From positions 1 through 13,729 of the forward strand of contig CAMEUH010000043.1 of assembly GCA_945938055.1 (NCBI GenBank): DNA of 13,729 nt. The letters are read 5' to 3'. The position numbers and the translations under genes were made by a program. The first letter of the stretch is position 1; each line of letters begins with the position of its first letter. The notes beneath the pieces were generated by a model. The model ran no database searches and had not been told where the DNA came from. It saw nothing but the letters and a program-made list of their open reading frames with translations. This document shows, piece by piece, positions 7,564 through 13,729 of this stretch. Source of the DNA: an uncultured Eubacteriaceae bacterium. GTDB taxonomy: Bacteria; Bacillota; Clostridia; Lachnospirales; Lachnospiraceae.

Positions 7564-8250
7564 ATGAAAATGAAAGAAACGAGCACAGCATTACGTCCCT
7601 ATGAAAAATGCCTGAAAAACGGTCCGGAATCCTTATCGGATGAAGAACTGCTGGCAGTCATCATACGGTGCGGCACCAAAGAAGAGGACTCGGTATCTTT
7701 ATCGAGAAGAATTTTATCAACGGGCAATCCGGAAAATGGAATTTTGAATATCATGGAACTTTCCGTGGAAGAACTGGTTCAAATCAAAGGAATCGGGAAA
7801 GTCAAGGCCATACAGGTGAAATGCATCGGTGAACTTTCCAGAAGGATTGCAAAAACGCAGAGAGCCATACGAAATACTTTTCAGACGGCTAAGGATGTGG
7901 CAGATTACTACATGGAATCCATGCGTCATTTGAAACGTGAAAAATTAATGGCATTAATGTTAGATTCAGCCTGTAATTATGTGAAGGATTTTGAAATTTC
8001 GGTTGGGACAGTGAATACCTCCATTGCCTCGCCAAGAGAAATCTTTATTGAGGCACTGCGCGTAGGGGCGGTTCATATCATTCTGGTACATAACCACCCA
8101 AGCGGTAATCCGATGCCAAGCAGGGAAGATCTCGCGATGACTTCCACCATCTGTAAGGCCGGTGAAATAATTGGAATCTCCATTATAGACCATATTATTA
8201 TTGGTGATAATACATTTATCAGTTTCAGGGAAAGAGGTATCATGAATTAG
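7564..8250 (+). CDS. radC: RadC-family JAB-domain protein
   Basis: A 228-residue protein, the usual length for RadC. The N-terminal half (RPYEKCLKNGPESLSDEELLAVI) and a helix-hairpin-helix segment (VQIKGIGKVKAIQVKCIGEL) precede a JAB/MPN domain. Its metal-site motif is HNHPSG (H176, H178) followed by D189 in PSREDL. Despite the historical name, a direct DNA repair role for RadC is not established, and its molecular function remains uncertain. The frame is open upstream into DUF4321, but ATG 7564 gives the family N-terminus. A second ATG at 7570 is also possible. The only Shine-Dalgarno-like sequence is a weak GTGGTG at 7550-7555. It ends in TAG and is followed 22 bases later by the mreB homologue, an arrangement conserved in many Firmicutes. 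Confidence 0.92.
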   Translation: MKMKETSTALRPYEKCLKNGPESLSDEELLAVIIRCGTKEEDSVSLSRRILSTGNPENGILNIMELSVEELVQIKGIGKVKAIQVKCIGELSRRIAKTQRAIRNTFQTAKDVADYYMESMRHLKREKLMALMLDSACNYVKDFEISVGTVNTSIASPREIFIEALRVGAVHIILVHNHPSGNPMPSREDLAMTSTICKAGEIIGISIIDHIIIGDNTFISFRERGIMN

Positions 8251-8272
8251 TGGAAGGGAGCAGATAAAAAAG

Positions 8273-9289
8273 ATGGCAAACGTATACGGTGTTGACATAG
8301 GAACGAGTAATATTAAGCTGTATTCAAAAGAAAAGGATGAAATTTTAAATGAGAAAAATATCATTGCCATAGCCAATAAGACGGAAATTATGGCATTTGG
8401 TGATGACGCATATTTAATGCATGAAAAGGCACCGGAGAACATTATTGTTTCCTATCCGGTTAAATTTGGTGTAATTGCAGATATTGAGAACATGGAGACT
8501 CTTTTTGAGTGTTTCTTTAAGAAAATCAACCGTGGAAAATTCTCCGGAGCAAATGATTTCTATGTGGCGGTTCCAACAGACATCACGGAAGTGGAGAAGA
8601 GGGCATTTTATGACCTTATCAGCAGTGCAAAGGTTAAGGCAAAGAATGTCTATGTAGTGGACAAGCCTGTGGCTGATGCCATCGGTGCCGGAATTGATGT
8701 TACGGATTCCAAGGGTGTCATGGTTGTTAACATTGGTGCAGATACGACAGAGATTTCTGTTATGTCGTTAGGTGGTATTGTCTTAAGTAAGTCTATTAAA
8801 ATCGGTGGGAATAAGTTAGATGACAGCATTATCAGTGGTGTCAGAAAATGTTATAATCTGGTTATCGGCAGTAAGACGGCAGAGTCCATCAAAAAGCAGA
8901 TTGGCAGTGCCATGCAGGAAGAAGAAATGTTTGCAAGGGCATATGGCCGAAACATCATGTCCGGTCTTCCGGTTGCCGTGGATGTATCTTCGGATGTTAT
9001 TTATGAATCCATTATCGACCATCTGCGTTCCATTATGGATGCCATGAAGATGATTCTGGAGAGAACACCGCCGGAACTTGCAGCAGATATTATTGAACTG
9101 GGAATTCATGTTACGGGTGGAACTTCAACCATTCGTAATTTAAAGACCTTTATCGAAACGGAAACCAACTTAAAGGCAAATATTATTGAAAGTGGTTCCG
9201 AAAGTGTTGTAAAGGGAATTAAGGATATTATAAGCACGCCGTCATACAGAAAGCTTGCTTACCTTCCAAAAGAAAAGAATTATATTTAA
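8273..9289 (+). CDS. mreB: MreB-like bacterial actin, divergent nucleotide site
   Basis: A 338-residue actin-fold protein of MreB length, placed directly before mreC and mreD, so orthologous in position to mreB. MreB normally polymerises at the membrane and guides side-wall synthesis. Recognisable blocks are VYGVDIGTSNIKLYS (phosphate 1; D8, G10, T11), SYPVKFGVIADIENME, DAIGAGIDV, SLGGIVLSKSIKIGG, YNLVIGSKTAESIKKQIGSA and a C-terminal adenosine-type motif at 280-286. Several key positions differ from the usual consensus. The EEP motif reads D130-K131-P132, the VVDIGGGTT phosphate-2 loop reads VVNIGADTT with N153, and LTGGGA reads VTGGTST. Nucleotide hydrolysis may therefore be altered or lost. 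A GGAAGGGAG site (8252-8260) precedes the ATG by 12 bases. It could be an MreB paralogue rather than the cell's main MreB. Confidence 0.9.
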   Translation: MANVYGVDIGTSNIKLYSKEKDEILNEKNIIAIANKTEIMAFGDDAYLMHEKAPENIIVSYPVKFGVIADIENMETLFECFFKKINRGKFSGANDFYVAVPTDITEVEKRAFYDLISSAKVKAKNVYVVDKPVADAIGAGIDVTDSKGVMVVNIGADTTEISVMSLGGIVLSKSIKIGGNKLDDSIISGVRKCYNLVIGSKTAESIKKQIGSAMQEEEMFARAYGRNIMSGLPVAVDVSSDVIYESIIDHLRSIMDAMKMILERTPPELAADIIELGIHVTGGTSTIRNLKTFIETETNLKANIIESGSESVVKGIKDIISTPSYRKLAYLPKEKNYI

Positions 9290-9307
9290 CCGGAAGGAAA
9301 GGATACC

Positions 9308-10144
9308 ATGAAAAAGTTACCAAACATATCGATTTCATCCAAACAGTGGCTTACCGGTATTACCATTGTATGCGTGATTCTCATGGGAATTTCTCTGTTT
9401 ACGGATAAGATATCGGTACCGTTAAAACGGGTTGCCTCTGTGATTGTAGTTCCCATGCAGAAAGGAATCAATGACATAGGTACTTATGTTTATTCCAAAT
9501 ATACGTTATTGAAAGATTTTTCACGCATTAGTGAAGAAAACCTGCAGCTTAAGGAAGAGATTGCCAGACTGACAGAGGAGAACAGTCAGTTAAGCCTGAA
9601 TAAGTTTGAACTGGAACGTCTTCGTGCGTTGTATGATCTGGATGATAAATATGCAAATTACCAGAAAACGGCAGCAAGAGTCATTGCAAAAGAAGCTGGA
9701 AACTGGTATAGTGTCTTTACCATTGATAAGGGAAGCCAAGACGGCATCGAAGTTGACATGAATGTCATTGCAAATGGCGGTCTGGTGGGAATCATTACCG
9801 ATGTCGGGGAAGACTATGCCATTGTGCGCACCATTATTGATGATGGTAATAATGTAAGCGGCATGCTGATTAACACAGGAGCCACCTGTACGGTGGAAGG
9901 AAGCCTGAGTCTGATGGATTCCGGCTATGTTTACTTAAAGTATTTTAAGAATGATACGGAAGTAAAGGATGGTGACAAGATTGTTACTTCCAATATCAGC
10001 AGCAAGTATGTGGAGGGACTGCTGATTGGCTACGTAAAAGAAGTAACAACAGACCCAAACAGTCTGACAAAGTCCGGTTATCTGATACCGGTCGTGGATT
10101 TTGAGCATCTTCAGGAAGTTCTTGTTATTTTGGATAAGAAGTGA
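9308..10144 (+). CDS. mreC: Rod shape-determining protein MreC
   Basis: MreC is a membrane-anchored extracytoplasmic protein that links MreB filaments to PBP2 and activates wall synthesis. The 278-residue protein has a short cytoplasmic tail, one membrane helix at about residues 15-32 (LTGITIVCVILMGISLF) and a coiled coil at about 66-105 rich in Glu/Leu (ISEENLQLKEEIARLTEEN). The beta-rich MreC core follows, including AARVIAKEAGNWYSVFTIDKG, the GLVGIITDVG block and DKIVTSNISSKYVEGLLIG near the end. The start at 9308 follows a GGAAGGAAAGG ribosome binding site (9292-9302). It sits 18 bases after mreB and 7 bases before mreD, consistent with a single transcript. Confidence 0.96.
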   Translation: MKKLPNISISSKQWLTGITIVCVILMGISLFTDKISVPLKRVASVIVVPMQKGINDIGTYVYSKYTLLKDFSRISEENLQLKEEIARLTEENSQLSLNKFELERLRALYDLDDKYANYQKTAARVIAKEAGNWYSVFTIDKGSQDGIEVDMNVIANGGLVGIITDVGEDYAIVRTIIDDGNNVSGMLINTGATCTVEGSLSLMDSGYVYLKYFKNDTEVKDGDKIVTSNISSKYVEGLLIGYVKEVTTDPNSLTKSGYLIPVVDFEHLQEVLVILDKK

Positions 10145-10151
10145 GTATTGT

Positions 10152-10679
10152 ATGAAAAGAAAAGTATGTATTACGGTGTTGGCAATCGTTTTTTATTGTC
10201 TGCAGACAACATTCTGCAAGACGATTGCCATTGCATCCGTATCGCCGAACATCATGATATTAATTCCGATTTGTTTCGGATATTTTAAGGGGAAAAATGA
10301 AGGGATTTTTGCCGGATGTGTAACCGGACTTTTATATGATGTCTTTTACACATCCCTACTTGGTTTTTCTATTCTTGCATTTACCTATGTAGGGTATATT
10401 GCAGGTCTTTTTCAAAAAGAGTTCGATCAGAAACGTATGATAATTCCAATGATAATTACAGCAGTAGCTTCTTTTAGCTATGATTTTTTAATATACGTCG
10501 GAGGATTCCTGCTTTATAACAAGTTAAATGCTTTTTATTATACGGGCAGGATTATTATTCCGGGAATGATGTATACATTGGCTGCAATGGCACTATTATT
10601 CCGGCCGATGTATTATCTGAGTGGAGTGTTTGAAAAGAAAGATAGAAGGAAAGTGACAGAATATGTATCAGGAAATTAA
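10152..10679 (+). CDS. mreD: Rod shape-determining protein MreD
   Basis: A 175-residue, very hydrophobic integral membrane protein, the normal size for MreD, a partner of MreC and PBP2 in the elongation machine. About five membrane segments are visible, including residues 5-25, 30-45, 49-75, 95-118 and 130-152. The central GIFAGCVTGLLYDVFYTSLLG block is the most family-like part. The start is ATG 10152; the open frame extends back into mreC, but the MKRK N-terminus fits, and GTGAG at 10141-10145 can serve as a weak ribosome binding site. The last 17 bases overlap the PBP2 gene, suggesting translational coupling. Assignment rests on hydropathy, size and position as much as on motif recognition. 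Confidence 0.9.
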   Translation: MKRKVCITVLAIVFYCLQTTFCKTIAIASVSPNIMILIPICFGYFKGKNEGIFAGCVTGLLYDVFYTSLLGFSILAFTYVGYIAGLFQKEFDQKRMIIPMIITAVASFSYDFLIYVGGFLLYNKLNAFYYTGRIIIPGMMYTLAAMALLFRPMYYLSGVFEKKDRRKVTEYVSGN

Positions 10680-13470
10680 GGATTATGTCATCAGCATCTT
10701 AAAGTCCAGACTTCTTCCACTGGTAACGTTGTTTATTGTGATGAATATCGTATTGATTCACCGTCTGTTTGAACTTCAGATTGTACAGGGAGAAGCTTAC
10801 TTAAGCTCCATTTCTGATTCCATTGAGCAGACTAAGAGTGTTGCCAGTACCCGTGGAAATATTTATGATTGTAATGGTGTGCTTCTTGCTTATAATGATC
10901 TTGCTTTTTCTGTTAAAATCAGTGACAGTGGTACTTATGAATCCCTGTCAGAAAAGAATCAGATTTTAAATGAGGTCATTGCCAAGGCAGTTACCATTAT
11001 TCAAAAACATGGGGAAAAAGTCAGCTGTGACTATGCCATTATTGTCAATGAAGATGGAAAATATGAATTCAATGTTTCAGATAATGCAAGACTTCGTTTT
11101 CTGCGTGATATTTATGGAGTAAAAAGTGTTAGTGATCTTTCGGAAGAGCAGGTTGCATCAACGGCAGAGGAGGTCATAAACTATCTTTCTTCTGAGGGAA
11201 GATATGGCATTGATTCCGGATACTCAAAGGAAATGGTAATTTATATCCTGAATTTCCGTTCCTACATGAGTGCCAATACCTATCAGCGTGCAATGGAGTT
11301 TACCATGGCATATGATGTCAATGATGAAACGGTTGCCGAGATTCTGGAAAATTCCGGAGATTTAATCGGTGTTACCATTTCAGAAGAGTATATCCGCAAG
11401 TATGTGGATGGTTTTTATGCCGCCCATATCCTTGGTTATACCGGTAAGATATCAACGGACGAGCTGGCTGAACTTCAGGAAAAAAATAGTCAGTATGCAG
11501 CAAATGATGTTGTTGGAAAAGCCGGAATTGAACAGGCAATGGAGTTATACCTTCAGGGAACCAAGGGCGAACGCAAAGTATATGTGGATAATGTAGGACG
11601 TATCACGGAAGTCATTGAAGAAACCGAGCCGGTTACCGGCTGTGATGTTTACCTGACCATTGACATTGAATTACAGAAAAAAATTTATAAAGCCTTGGAA
11701 AAGCAGCTGGCAGAGATTCTGGTGAGTAAAAGCACCGATTCGGATGAAGCGTATGTCTATGCAAATGACCAGACAACCATCAAGGATATTTTGATTCCGA
11801 TTAAAGATGTGTATTTTGCCTTAATCGATAATAATGTCATTTCCTTAAAGGAAATCGCAAAACAGAAGACACCGACTTCCGTTACGGTTTATAACCGTTT
11901 CCTTTCCAAGCAGGAAGAGGTGCTTTCCAAGGTAAGGGCAGAGCTTACGGATTATGACACGGATTATGGACATCTGAGCGAGGAAATGCAGGTTTATATT
12001 TATAAAATATATGAACTGCTTTTAGAGGATGGCATTATTCTGAAAAATAATGTGGATACCACAGATACCATGTACGACGAATGGCGTGCGGAAACCGTAA
12101 GCTTAAAAGAATATCTGTCGTATGCACTCGCCAAGAACTGGATTGATGTTGCCAAATTTACGGACAAGGAGTATTCCAGCCTGTCGGAAGCGTATGAGAG
12201 TCTGGTGGACTACATCATGGCAGATATCAAGGAAGAAACGGAATTTAACAAGAAAATATATAAATACATGATTAAGTACCGGCAGCTTTCCGGAAGTGAA
12301 ATCTGCGTCCTTTTATATGACCAGGGAATCCTTCCTTACGATGAGGAAACCTGTGGGAAATTAATTATGGGAACCATAACGGCAAAGGATTTTATTCTGG
12401 ATAAGATTGGAAATTGTGAAATTACACCGGCACAGCTGGCATTAAAACCGTGTTCCGGCTCCTGCACGATTCTGGATAATAATACAGGAAGAATTCTTGC
12501 CATGGTATCCTATCCTAGTTATGAGATTAACAATTTGTCCGGTACGGTAGATGCGGAATATTATTATAAGCTTTTAAATGATGGTTCGCTTCCTCTTGTA
12601 AATAATGCAACCACAACGAAAAATGCACCTGGCTCCGCATATAAGATTGTAACGGCAATCGCAGGTCTGGAAACGGGCGTCATTAATTCCAGTGAAGTCA
12701 TGGAATGTAATGGTATTTATGAAACGGTTACCCCAAATCCAAAATGCTGGATTTATCCGGCAAAACATGGGGATGAAACCGTGGCAACTGCACTCAGGGA
12801 TTCCTGTAATATTTATTTTTATGAGGTAGGTTACCGTCTTGCCATGAATTCTGCCGGAAAGTATGATAGTACCAAGGCAACCAATATTCTTGCAGACTAT
12901 GCAAAACAGCTTGGTCTGGCAACCACAACAGGCATTGAAATCTATGAAGCCGTACCGACAGCTTCGAACGAAAATGCAGTTGCATCTGCCATTGGACAAG
13001 GTCGTAACAGTTTTACCGGACTCAATCTTGCACGTTATGCATTAACCATTGCAAATTCGGGTGTTTGCTATGATTTAACATTGATTGATAGAATTGTGGA
13101 CAGCAAGGGAAATAATGTTTTTGTATCCATCCCGATTGTGGCAAGTACCATGAACAATGTATCGTCCTCCACATGGAATACCGTGCATTATGGAATGAAA
13201 CTGGTAAGTGATAATTCTTCTTATCTTTCTTCCTTAAATATTACCACGGGCTCCAAATCCGGTACTGCACAGGAAAATGTAAAGTATCCGGACCATTGTA
13301 CGTATATTGCTTACGCCCCATTTGATAAACCGGAAATAGCCATTTCCACGGTAATACAGAATGGTTATGCATCATCCAATGTAGCAAAATTAACGTCGGA
13401 GGTACTGAAGATTTACTATAATATTAGCGAGACACCAGAAGATACTACCGGAACTACGAGTACAAACTAA
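10663..13470 (+). CDS. mrdA: Class B penicillin-binding protein (PBP2/MrdA type) with a large insertion
   Basis: A 935-residue transpeptidase that would cross-link peptidoglycan in the side wall. After a short cytoplasmic tail, a membrane anchor spans about residues 16-35. The pedestal/dimerisation region includes STRGNIYDCNGVLLAYN and GKAGIEQAMELYLQG (from 285). LTIDIELQ at 331-338 normally sits close to the catalytic domain, but here SCTILDNNTGRILAMVSYPSY starts only at 600. This implies an inserted, charged, largely helical segment of roughly 240-250 residues. The catalytic core has S658-x-x-K661 in PGSAYKI, S714-C715-N716 and K865-S866-G867 (KSG in place of KTG). C695-W, H702-G and C715 form a pattern shared with clostridial SpoVD/PBP2 proteins reported to bind zinc. 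The tail is Ser/Thr/Pro-rich and ends SETPEDTTGTTSTN. The ATG overlaps mreD by 17 bases. The mre context argues for PBP2 over SpoVD. Confidence 0.93.
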   Translation: MYQEIKDYVISILKSRLLPLVTLFIVMNIVLIHRLFELQIVQGEAYLSSISDSIEQTKSVASTRGNIYDCNGVLLAYNDLAFSVKISDSGTYESLSEKNQILNEVIAKAVTIIQKHGEKVSCDYAIIVNEDGKYEFNVSDNARLRFLRDIYGVKSVSDLSEEQVASTAEEVINYLSSEGRYGIDSGYSKEMVIYILNFRSYMSANTYQRAMEFTMAYDVNDETVAEILENSGDLIGVTISEEYIRKYVDGFYAAHILGYTGKISTDELAELQEKNSQYAANDVVGKAGIEQAMELYLQGTKGERKVYVDNVGRITEVIEETEPVTGCDVYLTIDIELQKKIYKALEKQLAEILVSKSTDSDEAYVYANDQTTIKDILIPIKDVYFALIDNNVISLKEIAKQKTPTSVTVYNRFLSKQEEVLSKVRAELTDYDTDYGHLSEEMQVYIYKIYELLLEDGIILKNNVDTTDTMYDEWRAETVSLKEYLSYALAKNWIDVAKFTDKEYSSLSEAYESLVDYIMADIKEETEFNKKIYKYMIKYRQLSGSEICVLLYDQGILPYDEETCGKLIMGTITAKDFILDKIGNCEITPAQLALKPCSGSCTILDNNTGRILAMVSYPSYEINNLSGTVDAEYYYKLLNDGSLPLVNNATTTKNAPGSAYKIVTAIAGLETGVINSSEVMECNGIYETVTPNPKCWIYPAKHGDETVATALRDSCNIYFYEVGYRLAMNSAGKYDSTKATNILADYAKQLGLATTTGIEIYEAVPTASNENAVASAIGQGRNSFTGLNLARYALTIANSGVCYDLTLIDRIVDSKGNNVFVSIPIVASTMNNVSSSTWNTVHYGMKLVSDNSSYLSSLNITTGSKSGTAQENVKYPDHCTYIAYAPFDKPEIAISTVIQNGYASSNVAKLTSEVLKIYYNISETPEDTTGTTSTN

Positions 13471-13488
13471 TCTATCGAGGTGTGTTTA

Positions 13489-13729
13489 ATGAATCATTCA
13501 GTTATCATCAAAGGCAGCAAGAATGGTCTTACCATTTTAGTCAATGAAGCCATGCGTTATGATGAATTAATTGAAATACTGAAAGAGAAATTTACTGCCG
13601 GAAGGGATTTCTTTAAAAAAGCATCCGTGGCACTATCGATTAAGGGAGTAGAATTGACACAAGCCCAGGAGCGGGAAATTATTCAGGTCATTGAGCAATA
13701 TTCTGACATGAAGATTATCTGCCTGGTGG
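13489..13729 (+). CDS. minC: Septum site-determining protein MinC, N-terminal part (3' truncated)
   Basis: The frame runs from ATG 13489 to the window edge (80 complete codons). A GAGGTG ribosome binding site at 13477-13482 lies six bases upstream. The visible part (MNHSVIIKGSKNGLTILVNE, then a FFKKASVALSIKGVELTQAQE stretch and DMKIICLV) matches the MinC N-terminal domain, which inhibits FtsZ assembly; MinC with MinD keeps the division ring away from the poles. The C-terminal MinD-binding domain lies outside the window. minD and minE would be expected next in this lineage. The gap to the PBP2 stop is only 18 bases, so minC is probably in the same transcription unit. Confidence 0.88.
   Translation, partial: MNHSVIIKGSKNGLTILVNEAMRYDELIEILKEKFTAGRDFFKKASVALSIKGVELTQAQEREIIQVIEQYSDMKIICLV

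Noticed and set aside
12574..12999. Cys-rich minus-strand open frame within the PBP2 gene
   Set aside because: Fully antisense to the catalytic core of PBP2; the cysteines arise from reverse-reading Ala/Thr codons and form no regular metal-binding spacing.
1..13729. Search for CRISPR arrays, tRNA/rRNA genes, insertion sequences and att sites
   Set aside because: No regularly spaced repeats, tRNA-like cloverleaf, transposase or integrase motifs were seen; the window is almost fully coding with housekeeping genes on one strand.

Overview
The window is a stretch of conserved housekeeping chromosome from a low-to-mid GC Firmicute, most likely a Lachnospiraceae-type Clostridium relative. The protein sequences, the gene order (mutS-mutL-miaA-methionine gamma-lyase family, then DUF4321-radC-mreBCD-PBP2-minC), the AGGAGG-like ribosome binding sites and the nuclease-type MutL without MutH all fit this. 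Every real gene lies on the + strand, and the genes are packed with gaps of 2 to 31 bases or short overlaps. The single exception is a 116-base gap at 7168-7283.

Left half (1-7167): the 3' end of a SulP-type anion transporter (its STAS domain), then mutS and mutL (mismatch repair), miaA (tRNA A37 prenylation) and a PLP enzyme of the methionine gamma-lyase/'aluminium resistance' family. The last gene starts inside miaA and is broken by one in-frame amber codon at 6061-6063. The rest of its reading frame is intact and well conserved.

Gap (7168-7283): AT-rich, with a candidate promoter, an exact 11-base direct repeat and no convincing terminator. It probably begins the second transcription unit.

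Right half (7284-13729): a small two-helix membrane protein (DUF4321), radC, then a cell-shape block: an actin-like MreB homologue, mreC, mreD and a class B penicillin-binding protein (PBP2/MrdA type). The 5' end of minC (division-site selection) follows. MreB, MreC, MreD and PBP2 would form the core of a side-wall elongation machine, and minC links the block to septum placement. The window therefore suggests a rod-shaped or elongating cell.

I found no mobile element, CRISPR array, RNA gene or novel multi-gene system. The features most worth a second look are: (1) the MreB homologue, whose nucleotide-binding and catalytic motifs depart from the canonical MreB consensus at several positions at once; (2) PBP2, with an insertion of roughly 240-250 residues before its transpeptidase core and a Cys/His/Cys pattern around the SxN motif; (3) the isolated amber codon in the PLP enzyme gene; and (4) the repeat-bearing promoter gap.
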